A DNA stretch of 64,000 nt from Bacillus sp. OK048 (GCF_900103525.1 NZ_FNHN01000003.1:310001-374000), one strand, 5' to 3'; shown: positions 47,375 to 57,930, numbered from the stretch's first letter. The notes: generated by a model from the sequence alone, not told the origin. A program made the numbers and translations.

Positions 47375-47755
47375 CATAATCGTTAATGCTGGCTCTGCGT
47401 ATATTAGTTCTTTTATCCTGTTACCTTCACCCATAATTGCCACTTTAGGCTGATGGCTTTGGACTTTTTCTTCGGATACCAAACAATAGGAAATGATAAT
47501 AACAATATCACCTTTTTGGACAAGACGAGCAGCTGCACCATTTAAGCAAATGACGCCACTGCCTCTTTCACCAGGAATGATATAAGTCTCAAGTCTTGCT
47601 CCATTGTTATTGTTGACAATTTGAACCTTTTCATTTGCAACCATACCGACAGCATCTAATAAATTTTCATCGATCGTAATACTGCCAACATAATTAAGAT
47701 TCGCTTCCGTTACCGTAGCACGGTGGATTTTTCCATTCATCAGGTGACGAAACAT
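47372..47755 (-). CDS. panD: aspartate 1-decarboxylase precursor
   Basis: A 127-residue pyruvoyl enzyme that makes beta-alanine from aspartate for pantothenate. The self-processing site is Gly24-Ser25 in [19 protein letters not shown] and [15 protein letters not shown] are conserved. It overlaps or abuts panC (47755). Confidence 0.95.
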   Translation of the reverse strand: MFRHLMNGKIHRATVTEANLNYVGSITIDENLLDAVGMVANEKVQIVNNNNGARLETYIIPGERGSGVICLNGAAARLVQKGDIVIIISYCLVSEEKVQSHQPKVAIMGEGNRIKELIYAEPALTIM

Positions 47756-48624
47756 TACTTTTCTCCTCCAATATCTTGCCTTAAATCTATAATAATATTA
47801 TCAATTAAACGCACCTTGGAAAATCTTACTGCCAGGGCAATGATAAAGGTATCTGTTAAATACTCTACAGATTTAAGTTGGGGATACGAATAGATGTCCA
47901 CATAATCAATTTCCCCATCGGTTTCGGAAGTAATTCTCTTAGATACGATTGTCTTAATAACCTCTGGATCCCGAGCTCCCGAGTTAACAGCTTCCTTAGC
48001 AGCTGATAAGCTTTTATAAAGCACGCTTGCTTGTGACCGCTCTTCCGGCAGAAGATTGACGTTACGAGAGCTTTTTGCAAGGCCATCTTCTTCACGAACA
48101 ATATCCACTGGTATTAGTTCAATCGGAAAGTTAAAATCAGAAATTAATCCTTCTACGACTGCGACTTGCTGGGCATCTTTTTTCCCAAAATAAGCTCTTG
48201 TTGGCATTACAATATTAAATAACTTCGTTAAGACTGTAGCAACACCATCAAAATGACCTGGTCTCGATTTACCACATAAGACATCGGTTCGCTCCTGTGC
48301 AATCACCTTAACTGAGCTAGGATTTGGATACATTTCTTCCACGCCAGGATAAAACAGGATGTCTACCCCTTCACATTCAGCTAATGATTGGTCTCTTGCA
48401 AAGTCTCTAGGATAGGTAGAAAAGTCCTCTGTTGGACCAAACTGCAATGGATTTACGAATATACTTAACACAACAATATCATTTTCTTTTCTCGATTTTT
48501 TTATAAGAGTTAAATGGCCTTCATGCAAAAATCCCATTGTAGGGACAAATCCGATTGATTTGGATAGAGATTTCTGTTTACTTATTTCCGTTTGCATATC
48601 TTGAATAGTGGTGATGACTCTCAT
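47755..48624 (-). CDS. panC: pantothenate synthetase
   Basis: A 289-residue ATP-dependent ligase joining pantoate and beta-alanine. [14 protein letters not shown] near residue 28 contains the HxGH nucleotide motif, [18 protein letters not shown] near 140 and YFGKKDAQQ near 158 are family blocks. It overlaps panB by 4 bases and panD by one, so panBCD is one coupled operon. Confidence 0.95.
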   Translation of the reverse strand: MRVITTIQDMQTEISKQKSLSKSIGFVPTMGFLHEGHLTLIKKSRKENDIVVLSIFVNPLQFGPTEDFSTYPRDFARDQSLAECEGVDILFYPGVEEMYPNPSSVKVIAQERTDVLCGKSRPGHFDGVATVLTKLFNIVMPTRAYFGKKDAQQVAVVEGLISDFNFPIELIPVDIVREEDGLAKSSRNVNLLPEERSQASVLYKSLSAAKEAVNSGARDPEVIKTIVSKRITSETDGEIDYVDIYSYPQLKSVEYLTDTFIIALAVRFSKVRLIDNIIIDLRQDIGGEK

Positions 48625-49457
48625 TTTATTCCTCCATAAAGTCCACTGAGCTCTTGTTCTTTCATCGTAAAAGAGTGCTTATCTTCAGGAAACTGTTCTG
48701 CCTTTACTTCCTTTACATAGGCTTGAATAGATTCATTAATGAACGGATTAAGGGAGTAGTATTGCTTTACAAACTTTGGTACCCGTTCCACACCATATCC
48801 TAAAATATCATGATAGACTAGCACTTGGCCGTCAACATAAACTCCTGCTCCAATACCGATAACTGGAATGGTTAAAACTTTGGAAACTTCATCGGCCAAT
48901 TGCTTCGGAACACATTCTAGAACAACCGCAAACGCCCCTGCTTCTTCACATCTCTTCGCGTCTTCCAGCAATTTCATTGCACCTTTGACGTCTTTGCCTT
49001 GAACTTTATAGCCCCCTAGTACGCCAACGGATTGAGGGGTTAATCCAAGATGTCCACAAACTGGAATTCCAGCCTTTGTAAGAGCTGAAATTTTTTCAAT
49101 TACATCATCTGCTCCCTCTAGCTTAACAGCATGCGCACCCGTTTCTTGAATCAATCTACCTGCGTTTTGTAAGGTATCCTGAATGGATAGATGATAGGTT
49201 AGAAACGGCATATCAGCAACAATGTACGTATCCTTAGCTCCACGTTTTACTGCTTTAGTATGATGGATCATAACGTCTAGTGTCACGGGTACTGTTGAAT
49301 CATATCCAAGCACCACCATACCAAGAGAGTCTCCCACTAATATGATATCGACACCAGCCTGTTCTGCTTGCTTTGCAGAAGGATAATCATACGCGGTGAG
49401 CATAACGATTTTCTCATTACTTTCTTTCATTTTTAAAAAATCAGTAGTTTGCTTCAT
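48621..49457 (-). CDS. panB: 3-methyl-2-oxobutanoate hydroxymethyltransferase
   Basis: A 278-residue TIM-barrel enzyme adding a hydroxymethyl from methylene-THF to ketoisovalerate. [16 protein letters not shown] near 40 (metal-binding Asp), HLGLTPQSV near 135, [13 protein letters not shown] near 175 and [20 protein letters not shown] near 200 are conserved. The 5' region contains a structured leader at 49458-49665. Confidence 0.95.
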   Translation of the reverse strand: MKQTTDFLKMKESNEKIVMLTAYDYPSAKQAEQAGVDIILVGDSLGMVVLGYDSTVPVTLDVMIHHTKAVKRGAKDTYIVADMPFLTYHLSIQDTLQNAGRLIQETGAHAVKLEGADDVIEKISALTKAGIPVCGHLGLTPQSVGVLGGYKVQGKDVKGAMKLLEDAKRCEEAGAFAVVLECVPKQLADEVSKVLTIPVIGIGAGVYVDGQVLVYHDILGYGVERVPKFVKQYYSLNPFINESIQAYVKEVKAEQFPEDKHSFTMKEQELSGLYGGIK

Positions 49458-49665
49458 TCCTATTCCCTCCTTTTTTATAGGAAGAGGGAGTCAAAAAGAG
49501 CACAAATAAAAAGATCCATCTAAAAGGCAGAGGATCTTGGACTCTTTCGCATTTTCTATCCCTCTGTCCCGGTCCGCTATACGGATCTAGGCAGAAACCT
49601 TTTAAGTTGTAAAAAATAGTTTCCGGTGCAGCTCGCAAGGATACCGCCCATTATTTGAATTATAA
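49458..49665 (-). promoter_or_regulatory. structured leader of panBCD
   Basis: The 258-bp gap to birA contains several hairpins on the minus strand: CGGT/ACCG around CCTTGCGAGCTG (about 49613-49650), ATCCG/CGGAC with a TATAG loop (about 49575-49595), then the terminator at 49508-49538, the last before the ribosome-binding site. Such a leader, placed before panB, fits an attenuation element like the pan RNA motif known upstream of panB in Firmicutes. I cannot match the consensus from memory. Confidence 0.45.
49508..49538 (-). terminator. attenuator hairpin before panB
   Basis: AAGATCC and GGATCTT pair with a loop of about 17 nt and the minus strand continues TTTTATTT. It is about 60 bases before the panB start codon, so it can stop the transcript prematurely. 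Confidence 0.7.
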
Positions 49666-49715
49666 GAAAAAATCGAATAAACCGCAAGATTTATTTTTTC
49701 ATCACGGCTGCAATT

Positions 49716-50693
49716 TTAGATCTCTATATCAGCAGAATAAACATGATGGATTTTGCCTAGTTCATCTTCAATCATTAATACACCATCATCTGTAATCCCT
49801 TGTGCTTTACCAATTATTGAGTTTGAGAGGGTTCGTGCAGTAATCATTCTGCCAATACTAATTGCATAACTTTCCCATAGCAGTTTAATGGGATGGAATC
49901 CCTCGTCTAAATAAAGTAAATACAATTTTTCAAGATTTGTGAAAATACCTTTTATTAAGTCTGCTCGAGATACCTTTTCCCCTTTTTCAAGCAGAAGTGA
50001 GGTAGCTATCTGCTCTAGCTCGCTAGGGAAGTCTGTTTTGGTTTGATTAACATTTATTCCAATTCCAATAATAATCGAATTAATCCGATCCGCTTCTGCT
50101 TCAAGTTCCGTTAGTATTCCGGTGACCTTTTTTCCATTCAATAAGATATCATTTGGCCATTTTATTTCTGGCATCAGACCCGTGAGTTCCTCAATCGCCC
50201 GAACAATTGCCACAGCTGTTAATAACGTTAATTGTGGAGCCTTTGGGAGCGGGATGCTGGGTCTAAGAATAATACTCATCCAAATACCAGTATATTTGGG
50301 AGAATGCCATCTGCGATCCATTCTACCACGCCCAGACAGCTGTTCCTCCGCAATGATTACTGTTCCTTCAGGTGCCTGTTCATACGCTAACCGGTGAGCA
50401 ATCTTTTGAGTAGACTCTACTGTTTCTTCATAGTGAAGGTTTTTTCCAATGAACTTTGTTGTTAATCCAAGTCTTAATTCATCGGCAGTTATTTGCTCAG
50501 GAGTCTTAACAATCCGATAACCTTTTCGGCGTATTGCTTCTAATTCAAATCCTTCTTTCCGGAGCTCCTCAATATGCTTCCACACCGCCGTTCTAGAGCA
50601 GCCGATTAACTCTGCTATATGCTGTCCCGATAAGAAGTTTTCGCCCGCATTTGTAAAGGCATCAAGCAAATCTTTCCTTAGTTGTGATTGCAC
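49716..50693 (-). CDS. birA: biotin-protein ligase and biotin repressor BirA
   Basis: A 325-residue bifunctional protein. Residues about 20-60 form a winged helix (ISGCSRTAVWKH-like LIGCSRTAVWKHIEEL), followed by the ligase: VESTQ near 85, the biotin-loop GRGRMDRRWHSP near 113, KWPNDILLNGKKVTGIL near 175 and GIGINVNQT near 205. It charges carboxylase BCCP and, as biotinyl-AMP complex, should repress bioY at 18415. GTG at 50693 gives MQSQLRKDL, like B. subtilis; a GTG four codons upstream is also in frame. It overlaps cca. Confidence 0.94.
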   Translation of the reverse strand: MQSQLRKDLLDAFTNAGENFLSGQHIAELIGCSRTAVWKHIEELRKEGFELEAIRRKGYRIVKTPEQITADELRLGLTTKFIGKNLHYEETVESTQKIAHRLAYEQAPEGTVIIAEEQLSGRGRMDRRWHSPKYTGIWMSIILRPSIPLPKAPQLTLLTAVAIVRAIEELTGLMPEIKWPNDILLNGKKVTGILTELEAEADRINSIIIGIGINVNQTKTDFPSELEQIATSLLLEKGEKVSRADLIKGIFTNLEKLYLLYLDEGFHPIKLLWESYAISIGRMITARTLSNSIIGKAQGITDDGVLMIEDELGKIHHVYSADIEI

Positions 50694-51877
50694 TCCATCA
50701 GCCACTCCTTTATAATTTTTTTATGATTGCCAACGTTTCCTTCAACAATAGCTTCTTCCACTTTTAACAGGATCTCTTTCACCCATGGTCCGCCGCTTTT
50801 GTTAAACCAACCAATTAAGTCATTACCCGTTAAATCCATTTCTGTTCGATCTTTTATCGGTAGTCCCTCATATATATGTAGATAGTGCTCAATCGTATCA
50901 TTAGACTCAATACCTTTTATTACCAGATAGAGCATTTCCGCAGATACAAAAATTTTCTTTGTTGCTACATACAAATCATAGGAAGACCAGCCAGCTTCGA
51001 ATCTCTTATTAACGTAATGTAAAATAAGCTGAATCTCTCTAATTTCCTTTAATGGGATTCGCCAGCCTCTTAAAAATTCTTCGATTTCTTTTTTATCGAT
51101 TTTCAAACAGAAAACGAGTAATGCCCACATTCCCCGAGTATTTAATCGGTCAAGATTGTACTCCAACATTAATTTCAGGCTGTTCTCTTTACCCGGTAGA
51201 CCTGGTAAATAGGAGTATATATTGGTTTGAAGAGTTAGTTGTAAGGCTTGTTTTCGATTATCACCAAATAGTAATTTATCGAACTCTGCTTGTTTTCGTT
51301 CGACAGCAATATGTTCAAGTAAGTGCACTAAATCTATTAAAGCATGAAGTGTTTCTTCTTCAATTCGGAATGACAACTGACTTACAAAACGAATTGCCCG
51401 CATCATTCTTAGCGCATCCTCTTGAAAACGATCTGCTGCTTTTCCAACTGTTTGAATAACCTTACTCGTTATTGATTCTTGTCCGTGATAGGGATCAATT
51501 CGATTTCCGTCTTTATCCATTGCAATTGCATTCATGGTAAAATCTCTACGTTGTAAATCCTCACGCAGGTTTCTAATAAAAGAGACTTCTTTCGGTCTGC
51601 GGTAATCCTCGTATTCAGCTTCAGTACGGAAGGTTGTAATCTCATACGATTTATTTTGAAATAAAACTAGAACGGTCCCATGCTCAATGCCTACATCAAC
51701 TGTTTTTGAAAATAGTTGCTTTACTTCTTCCGGTGTTGCTGAAGTGGCTATATCAACATCGTTTATTTCCTTTTCTAAAAGTAAATCTCTGACAGACCCC
51801 CCAACAAAATAAGCCTCAAAGCCCGCAGACTCTAATTTTTCTAAAACTGGTACAGCTGATAAAAAAGGCTCTTTCAT
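50678..51877 (-). CDS. cca: CCA-adding tRNA nucleotidyltransferase
   Basis: A 399-residue class II CCA enzyme. The head signature YFVGGSVRDLLLEKEINDVDIATSATPEEV (residues about 25-55) holds the DxD metal pair; RRDFTMNAIAMD near 115 and QEDALRMMRAIRFVSQL near 145 follow. It completes or repairs the CCA end of tRNA. ATG at 51877 is chosen with AAAGGG eight bases ahead; a GTG at 51886 overlaps the bshA stop. It is encoded as part of the bsh-cca-birA series as in B. subtilis. Confidence 0.93.
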   Translation of the reverse strand: MKEPFLSAVPVLEKLESAGFEAYFVGGSVRDLLLEKEINDVDIATSATPEEVKQLFSKTVDVGIEHGTVLVLFQNKSYEITTFRTEAEYEDYRRPKEVSFIRNLREDLQRRDFTMNAIAMDKDGNRIDPYHGQESITSKVIQTVGKAADRFQEDALRMMRAIRFVSQLSFRIEEETLHALIDLVHLLEHIAVERKQAEFDKLLFGDNRKQALQLTLQTNIYSYLPGLPGKENSLKLMLEYNLDRLNTRGMWALLVFCLKIDKKEIEEFLRGWRIPLKEIREIQLILHYVNKRFEAGWSSYDLYVATKKIFVSAEMLYLVIKGIESNDTIEHYLHIYEGLPIKDRTEMDLTGNDLIGWFNKSGGPWVKEILLKVEEAIVEGNVGNHKKIIKEWLMECNHN

Positions 51878-51882
51878 ACTTA

Positions 51883-53016
51883 TCACCCTTTGTATAAGAG
51901 CTTAAAATATAATTGCTCATATTCCCCGACAATTTGTTCGGCTCTAAATTTTGTATTAACAACAGATACTCCATTACTAGCAAATTGTTGATGAATTTGT
52001 GGGTTACTCAATAAAAAAATTGCTTTTGAAGAAATATCGTCAATATCTCCTAATTCACAAATATAGCCTGTCTGACCATGTTGGATGACTTCAGGCATTC
52101 CCCCTACATTCGTGCCAATACATGGAACCCCACATGCCATTGCCTCAAGGGCCACAAGACCAAAGCTTTCTTTTTCCGATAATAACAGCTTTAAATCACT
52201 TATTGAGTACAGTTCATCTAGGTTTTCCTGTTTTCCGAGAAGATGAACTCTATCTGTCAATCCTAATTTCTTTACCAGCCTGCATACCGGGGTCATTTCC
52301 GGACCATCTCCGACCAGCAATAGTTTTGCTGGCATTGCTTCGGAAATTTTCGCGAACGTTTTTACAATATCCTGTACCCGTTTAACCGGTCGAAAATTAG
52401 AAACATGGATGACAACCTTTTCATCTTCTTTAATCCCGAATTCCTTCTTCAGATGTTTTGCATCTCTTTTTTGATAGATTCGAGCATCAATAAAGTTATA
52501 AACAGTTTCAATTTCCTTGTCCGGCTGAATAAGTTCGTGAGTTTGCTCAATTAAAGACCTTGAAACAGCCGTTACGATGTCTGATTTTTCAATGCCGAAT
52601 TTAATTGCTTCAGTTAGTGATGGATCGTATCCCAGAACCGTTATGTCTGTTCCATGAAGGGTGGTGACAACCTTTACGTCAACCTTACTCATTTGTTTGG
52701 CCAAGATTGCACAAACTGCATGAGGAATGGCATAGTGAACATGGAGAATGTCCAGATTCTCTCGATTTGCAACCTCTGCCATTTTACTAGCTAAAGCAAT
52801 ATCATAGGGTGGATATTGGAAAACAGAGTATTGATTCACTTCCACCTGATGATAAAAAATATTATGATAAATTCTATTTAGTCTAAAAGGGATACTAGAT
52901 GAGATAAAATGGATCTCATGTCCTTTTTCTGCTAGCATTTTACCTAATTCCGTTGCCACTACACCTGAGCCGCCAACAGTAGGATAACAGGTAATTCCAA
53001 TTTTAAGTTTCCTCAT
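51883..53016 (-). CDS. bshA: bacillithiol glycosyltransferase BshA
   Basis: A 377-residue GT4 transferase that joins GlcNAc to malate, the first step of bacillithiol. [19 protein letters not shown] near 10 is the UDP-sugar/acceptor loop, HVHYAIPHA near 93, [13 protein letters not shown] near 205 and [17 protein letters not shown] near 280 (the EX7E motif) are visible. Spacing to bshB1 is 2 bp, so it is co-translated. Confidence 0.93.
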   Translation of the reverse strand: MRKLKIGITCYPTVGGSGVVATELGKMLAEKGHEIHFISSSIPFRLNRIYHNIFYHQVEVNQYSVFQYPPYDIALASKMAEVANRENLDILHVHYAIPHAVCAILAKQMSKVDVKVVTTLHGTDITVLGYDPSLTEAIKFGIEKSDIVTAVSRSLIEQTHELIQPDKEIETVYNFIDARIYQKRDAKHLKKEFGIKEDEKVVIHVSNFRPVKRVQDIVKTFAKISEAMPAKLLLVGDGPEMTPVCRLVKKLGLTDRVHLLGKQENLDELYSISDLKLLLSEKESFGLVALEAMACGVPCIGTNVGGMPEVIQHGQTGYICELGDIDDISSKAIFLLSNPQIHQQFASNGVSVVNTKFRAEQIVGEYEQLYFKLLYKG

Positions 53017-53018
53017 CG

Positions 53019-53753
53019 TTAATCTCCTATCAAGTCACAATTCAAGAGGATTGGTACTTTTGATTTAAAACCTTCTGCAAATTGAACACCGACTTGTTGA
53101 CCGAATAATCTTTCTCTTGCCTCAACGGTTTCGATATACCCATTTACAAGTGGTGTTTCGACACTATTTTCTGATTGTTCAAATTGGCTTTTATACGCCT
53201 TCAAGGCTGCAATTTTCCGCTTCATTGTTTCCGAGATATCAATTACGAAATCTGGCTTATGAAACCCATTTATCATATAAAAATACACGTTGGCAACCTT
53301 GTGGGCAGCTTGGGAATTGTCTGTTTGGTATTTCCTTATTCCCGCAGAAAAGACCGCCTCTTCAACAAGGCGGGCGCAGTTTCCATGATCAGGGTGGCGG
53401 TCATCAAAATAGGGAGCAAAGACAATTTGTGGCTGATACTTTCTAATAACGAAAGCAATCTGTCTAATAAATTCTTCCTGCAGAAGCAGTCCTCTATCTG
53501 GAAATGCAAGTGACCATCTTTCTGTGACACCTAAGATTGTAGCTGCTTGTTTTGCTTCCTCTTTCCTTATCTCTATCGTCCCATTTGAAGATAAATCTGC
53601 ATCCGTCAAATCACAAATTCCAATTCTTTTCCCACTTGCTGACCATTTAGCGATACTGCCTCCCATACCGATTTCCACATCATCAGCATGGGCACCAAAA
53701 GCTAAAATATGTAAGGGTTTATCGTTCAACACTTTGATCGTTCTCATGGACAA
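53019..53753 (-). CDS. bshB1: bacillithiol deacetylase BshB1
   Basis: A 244-residue PIG-L/LmbE-type zinc deacetylase that removes acetyl from GlcNAc-malate. [15 protein letters not shown] near 20 is the AHPDD-like zinc motif, [13 protein letters not shown] near 117 the second ligand block. The start is TTG at 53753 (GGAG five bases upstream) or the ATG two codons further in. It overlaps mgsA. Confidence 0.92.
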   Translation of the reverse strand: MSMRTIKVLNDKPLHILAFGAHADDVEIGMGGSIAKWSASGKRIGICDLTDADLSSNGTIEIRKEEAKQAATILGVTERWSLAFPDRGLLLQEEFIRQIAFVIRKYQPQIVFAPYFDDRHPDHGNCARLVEEAVFSAGIRKYQTDNSQAAHKVANVYFYMINGFHKPDFVIDISETMKRKIAALKAYKSQFEQSENSVETPLVNGYIETVEARERLFGQQVGVQFAEGFKSKVPILLNCDLIGD

Positions 53754-54138
53754 TATTTCTCCATTCTAGGAAGCCCTCTTCTAGGCCTCTTATCAACAAT
53801 TCCGCTGTCCCCATATTTGTTGCAAGGGGTATAGCATACACGTCACAAAGACGAACGAGTGCTGTTACATCAGGTTCATGGGGCTGTGCTGTTAGCGGGT
53901 CGCGAAAAAAGAATATAGCGTCCATCTTATTTTTTGCGATCATCGCACCGATTTCTTGATCTCCCCCTAAAGGGCCCGATTGAAATCTCGTAATCGGTAA
54001 TCCAGTTGCCTCCTGAATTCTAAGCCCTGTTGTTCCTGTTGCAAAAAGAGTATGCTTTGAAAAAATAATTTGATAAGCTGTTGCAAATTGAACTAGGTCA
54101 TTCTTTTTATTATCATGTGCGATTAAGGCTATGTTCAT
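53719..54138 (-). CDS. mgsA: methylglyoxal synthase
   Basis: A 139-residue enzyme making methylglyoxal from [18 protein letters not shown] at the start, [14 protein letters not shown] near 53 (phosphate loop), [14 protein letters not shown] near 68 (catalytic Asp) and [14 protein letters not shown] near 93 are the expected blocks. Its overlap with the bacillithiol genes is as in B. subtilis, where bacillithiol helps detoxify methylglyoxal. Confidence 0.95.
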   Translation of the reverse strand: MNIALIAHDNKKNDLVQFATAYQIIFSKHTLFATGTTGLRIQEATGLPITRFQSGPLGGDQEIGAMIAKNKMDAIFFFRDPLTAQPHEPDVTALVRLCDVYAIPLATNMGTAELLIRGLEEGFLEWRNIVHENDQSVER

Positions 54139-54148
54139 GGTAGTTCTC

Positions 54149-54952
54149 CTATTCTAGAATATTTTCAAGTCCATATACAAACAAATCTTGGTTCATTACT
54201 GTCTCTACTGCTATTTTAACACCTGACATAAACGACGCACGATTATAGGAATCATGACGAATGGTTAAAGTTTGGCCATCTGACCCAAATAAAACCTGTT
54301 GATGTGCGACTAGACCAGGCAGTCTTACTGAATGAATGTGCATTCCATCAAAGTTTGCTCCCCTTGCACCACTAATCGTTTCTTTCTCATCAGGATGCCC
54401 CTGTTGCTTTAATTCCCTTACAGCGGAAATCATCTCTGCAGTCTTTACAGCAGTTCCTGAAGGAGCGTCAAGTTTTTTGTCATGGTGCAATTCAATGATT
54501 TCAACATCATTAAAATATTTTGCTGCCATTTGTGAAAACTTCATCATCAGCACTGCACCTAGGGCAAAATTCGGGGCAATAATACAACCAAGGTTCTTTT
54601 CCCTGCAAATACCATCCAATTCTTCTAGGTCAGCTTTTGAAAACCCAGTTGTACCCACAACTGGTCTCACATTATGAAGAAGTGCCGTTTTGGCATGATG
54701 CATTCCTACCTCTGGCGTTGTTAGATCAATTAGTACATCACACTCCACCTTTTGAAGGCAAGATTCAATGTTTGTAAAAATTGGGATATTTTTTATCGCT
54801 TGGAACCCTTCAATATCACTTAACATATGACCATCGTATTTATGATCAATAACTGCCTTTAACTCAAACTGATCAGTATTTGTAACCATTTTGACGGCTT
54901 CACTTCCCATCCGTCCCCGCGGCCCCGCAATAATAATTTTAACCCTACTCAA
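54149..54952 (-). CDS. dapB: 4-hydroxy-tetrahydrodipicolinate reductase
   Basis: A 267-residue NAD(P)H enzyme of lysine/diaminopimelate synthesis. [16 protein letters not shown] is the nucleotide loop, [14 protein letters not shown] near 102, [15 protein letters not shown] near 157 (catalytic His and Lys) and [18 protein letters not shown] near 200 are conserved. It lies 10 bp upstream of mgsA. Confidence 0.95.
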   Translation of the reverse strand: MSRVKIIIAGPRGRMGSEAVKMVTNTDQFELKAVIDHKYDGHMLSDIEGFQAIKNIPIFTNIESCLQKVECDVLIDLTTPEVGMHHAKTALLHNVRPVVGTTGFSKADLEELDGICREKNLGCIIAPNFALGAVLMMKFSQMAAKYFNDVEIIELHHDKKLDAPSGTAVKTAEMISAVRELKQQGHPDEKETISGARGANFDGMHIHSVRLPGLVAHQQVLFGSDGQTLTIRHDSYNRASFMSGVKIAVETVMNQDLFVYGLENILE

Positions 54953-54958
54953 TTTCGC

Positions 54959-55309
54959 TCACTCCTCATCCTTATGATCAATCCTAGTCCAACGGTCCTT
55001 GTCCCTAGTATTAAATTTATTCATGACATAGTCATGTGCCTCTTCCAAGTCTATATTTAAGGAATTGGCCAAGCAAATCAGGACAAAAAGAAGATCTCCC
55101 AGCTCCTCCTCAATAGCCTTTTCGGTTTCGCTGGATTTTTTTGGTTTCTCGCCATAATAATGATTTACTTCCCTAGCAAGCTCGCCAAGTTCTTCCGTTA
55201 GCCGTGCTACCATTGCTAAGGGACTAAAATACCCCTCTTTAAATTGACCTATGTATGTATCGACTTCATTTTGCAGGTCTTTGATTGATTTCCCATTGAC
55301 CAAACACAT
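54959..55309 (-). CDS. ypjD: MazG-like nucleotide pyrophosphohydrolase YpjD
   Basis: A 116-residue all-alpha NTP pyrophosphohydrolase. TEELGELAREVNHYYGEKPKK near 38-58 contains the ExxE motif and EEELGDLLFVLICLANSL near 68-85 the second (ExxD), which bind Mg and a nucleotide. It may clean non-canonical nucleotides. ATG at 55309 or TTG at 55303 (spacing nearer GAGG) are both possible starts; relatives start close to here. Confidence 0.85.
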   Translation of the reverse strand: MCLVNGKSIKDLQNEVDTYIGQFKEGYFSPLAMVARLTEELGELAREVNHYYGEKPKKSSETEKAIEEELGDLLFVLICLANSLNIDLEEAHDYVMNKFNTRDKDRWTRIDHKDEE

Positions 55310-55483
55310 TCACCTCATTTTAAATTGCAAACATCTATAAAATACATTAGCTAAAATTAGTTGGTTTTACAAATGTTTTTATCTTAGGCTTAAGGTTTCC
55401 TATTCTAAAATTGCTCTTCTATAGTTAATTCGCTATAATAAAAGCCGCTGATGACATGAAATTATGGTAAAGGTGGAAAAATC

Positions 55484-56356
55484 ATGATATTTGGACTAAA
55501 AATGAAAAATGTTTTATTTATCTTAATTGGGACAGCCATAATGGGTTTTGGACTTGTCAATTTTAATATGCAAAATAAACTTGCCGAAGGCGGTTTTACA
55601 GGTATAACTCTTCTTCTTTACTTCATGTTCAAATGGGACCCATCTTATACCAACTTGATATTAAATATACCGCTGTTTTTTGTCGGATGGAAGCTACTTG
55701 GAAGAAATGCCTTTTTCTATACCATACTTGGGACAGTAGGTCTCTCTGTGTTCTTATGGATATTCCAGCGTTATTCTATTGACATGCCGCTAAAGGATGA
55801 CTTAACCCTGGCTGCATTATTTGCTGGTGTCTTTTTGGGAATTGGATTAGGAATTATTTTTCGGTATGGCGGCACAACCGGGGGAGTCGACATTATCGCA
55901 AGGCTAGTTCAGAAGTATATAGGTTGGGGCATGGGGAAAACCATGTTTATCTTCGATATTTGTGTCATAGCTGTCTCTGTACTTACTTATTTAAATTATA
56001 AAGAAGCGATGTACACCCTTGTTGCCGTTTTTATTAGTGCAAGAGTAATTGATTTTATCCAAGAAGGTGCCTATTCAGCTAGGGGTGCGATGATTGTTTC
56101 AGAGAGAAATGAAGCTATTGCAAAAAAGATTATGGAGGAAATGGATCGAGGCGTTACTGTTCTAAAGGGGTATGGTTCTTTTACAAAAATAGAGCGGGAA
56201 GTTTTATATTGTGTTGTTGCTAAAAATGAACTTGTTCGCTTAAAAAATTTAATTACCTCTGTTGACCCACATGCCTTTATTTCTGTTACAATTGTCCATG
56301 ATGTGCACGGAGAAGGATTCACACTCGATGAAAATAAAAAACCTATTGAAATATAG
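55484..56356 (+). CDS. ypjC: YitT-family membrane protein (YpjC)
   Basis: A 290-residue membrane protein: five or six helices (residues about 8-195) followed by a cytosolic DUF2179 domain (about 200-285; GVTVLKGYGSFTKIEREVLYCVV). GGTTGGVDIIARLV near 130 and AEGGFTGITLLLY near 32 are typical. The function is not known. It is the only plus-strand gene in this block, as is the B. subtilis ypjC. Confidence 0.86.
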   Translation: MIFGLKMKNVLFILIGTAIMGFGLVNFNMQNKLAEGGFTGITLLLYFMFKWDPSYTNLILNIPLFFVGWKLLGRNAFFYTILGTVGLSVFLWIFQRYSIDMPLKDDLTLAALFAGVFLGIGLGIIFRYGGTTGGVDIIARLVQKYIGWGMGKTMFIFDICVIAVSVLTYLNYKEAMYTLVAVFISARVIDFIQEGAYSARGAMIVSERNEAIAKKIMEEMDRGVTVLKGYGSFTKIEREVLYCVVAKNELVRLKNLITSVDPHAFISVTIVHDVHGEGFTLDENKKPIEI

Positions 56357-56395
56357 AAAAGCGGAAGGGCCGCTAGGGCCGCTTGCGCTAGACAT
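56357..56395. repeat. short BOX-like intergenic element
   Basis: Right after the ypjC stop, GAAAAGCGGAAGGGCCGCTAGG and the following CCGCTTGCGCTAGAC form a GC-rich, partly self-complementary patch very unlike the AT-rich surroundings. It resembles the AAAAGCGGAAGCGCC-type repeats dispersed in many Bacillus genomes, and ATATAGAAAAGC occurs on both sides of it. Confidence 0.6.
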
Positions 56396-56400
56396 ATAGA

Positions 56401-56433
56401 AAAGCAATGTCCAGTACGGACATTGCTTTTTTT
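56401..56433. terminator. terminator between ypjC and ypjB
   Basis: AAAGCAATGTCC and GGACATTGCTTT with a 5-nt loop and T7 after it on the plus strand. It serves ypjC and, by symmetry, probably the opposing ypjB. Confidence 0.9.
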
Positions 56434-56447
56434 GCCCGCAAGAGTTC

Positions 56448-57242
56448 TCAATCTTTATGAACTCTAGTACGGTTTTTTCTCATATTCTTTTCACCTTGAT
56501 ATTTTCTCCAGCCTACATAAGATAAAGTTAAGATAATAATACTGCCAGTTGAAATAATTACCCACCATAATGAGGGGTCTGCCTCATCCTCATCCATGTT
56601 TTCAAATAGATTTTTCAAGTCCATTTCTAAGCCTTCTAATTCCTGTTGGCTCTTTATATTATTGACAACCTCTGAACGATATTCATCAATAAAATTGATT
56701 CGTGCGTCTATTTTCTGAATGCTTTCTGCTGAAACATCAATTTTCATACTTGGATAAATAACGTTGTATAATGACATAAAAGTATTAAAATTCGAGTGAA
56801 AATGTGCTGAATCACCAGTGCTGGCAGCTTCTCTAGCATCTTTGAAAGCGGTCATAATTGGATTCTCCATCTCAGTCCATAGCGGTTGATGGCTAGTAGC
56901 GATAGCATCAACAACAAGACGGAACTTTGTGAGTCTTTGAACCCTTTCTTCATATTCCATATTTGCGCTCACTGCAGCTTCCAACGCTTCATCATGCGAA
57001 ACAGAAATAATCCTATGTTGATCCACCGTAAATGGATGTTCTTTACTCGAGATGACTGTAAACTGTTCTGAAAAATAATCTAACAGCTTTTTGCCATCTT
57101 CATATCTCTGAAATTTGATCATTTGAAGTGCTTCATCAGAGATATTATCTAGCTTCTCTATCGGTTTTTGCGAATTCGCAAAAACCGTCATGGGAGTGAG
57201 CATAATGACAATTAAGAATAGTAGTAACCATTTAACCTTCAA
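56448..57242 (-). CDS. ypjB: sporulation protein YpjB
   Basis: A 264-residue protein with a signal peptide (WLLLFLIVIMLTPMTVFA) and a C-terminal membrane segment (WWVIISTGSIIILTLSYVGW, near 228-247) followed by a basic tail. Between them is a helical outside domain. The family is known from sporulating Bacillus and is thought to act in sporulation; the mechanism is unknown. It follows ypjA after 94 bp. Confidence 0.85.
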   Translation of the reverse strand: MKVKWLLLFLIVIMLTPMTVFANSQKPIEKLDNISDEALQMIKFQRYEDGKKLLDYFSEQFTVISSKEHPFTVDQHRIISVSHDEALEAAVSANMEYEERVQRLTKFRLVVDAIATSHQPLWTEMENPIMTAFKDAREAASTGDSAHFHSNFNTFMSLYNVIYPSMKIDVSAESIQKIDARINFIDEYRSEVVNNIKSQQELEGLEMDLKNLFENMDEDEADPSLWWVIISTGSIIILTLSYVGWRKYQGEKNMRKNRTRVHKD

Positions 57243-57336
57243 ACCTTGTCCCCCCTATCATCACTATTAAAATGTATGAAGAGGTGGACAAGGTTAGACC
57301 ATCTTTTATCCTATCAAAAAAACAATTTTGTTCTAG

Positions 57337-57930
57337 TTAATATAGATCCAGTTTAAAGCGTTTTGGACGAATGACAAAATAATAACCAATTCCTACCGAC
57401 ACGATTGAAAGCCAAAAAGTAAAATAACCAATTTGCGGGATAAAATTATCTAACATATGGTACCTTGGGAGCATGAAGAAGACGTAATCAATAACATCAT
57501 TATGTAAGGTCCAAATAGCGGTTATCAACAAGTGCCACCACTTAAAACGATAAAAAGGTGCATAAAGCAATGCTTGAACAGCCATGGCGAAATGAGAAAG
57601 TGCCAGCATCAATCCAATCCAGTCCAATTCACCCTGGATAATAAACACAAGAGAATTCATTACTACAGCCCAAATTCCGTATTTAAATAACGTTACCATC
57701 GCAAGAGATTCCATAAGCGGCCAGTTCTTTTTTAATAAAAAGGCAACAAGCACAAAGACAAAAAACAAACTTGCAGTTGGGCTATCAGGAACAAATATGA
57801 GGAAAATTGGCGGTGTTTCTTTTAACTGCCACCCATACCATACATACCCATAGACCGTTCCTGCAAAATTGATTACAAGCAATAACAGTAAAAATGACCT
57901 ATTGGCCAGGAGGGGATAAATCCACTTCAC
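57337..57930 (-). CDS. ypjA: YpjA, DUF1405 membrane protein
   Basis: A 197-residue integral membrane protein with about six helices. FIFVPDSPTASLFFVFVLVAFL near 45 and HNDVIDYVFFMLPRY near 142 are the conserved DUF1405 blocks. Its role is unknown; it is encoded right after the cytochrome bc operon in Bacillus as here. Confidence 0.87.
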   Translation of the reverse strand: MKWIYPLLANRSFLLLLLVINFAGTVYGYVWYGWQLKETPPIFLIFVPDSPTASLFFVFVLVAFLLKKNWPLMESLAMVTLFKYGIWAVVMNSLVFIIQGELDWIGLMLALSHFAMAVQALLYAPFYRFKWWHLLITAIWTLHNDVIDYVFFMLPRYHMLDNFIPQIGYFTFWLSIVSVGIGYYFVIRPKRFKLDLY

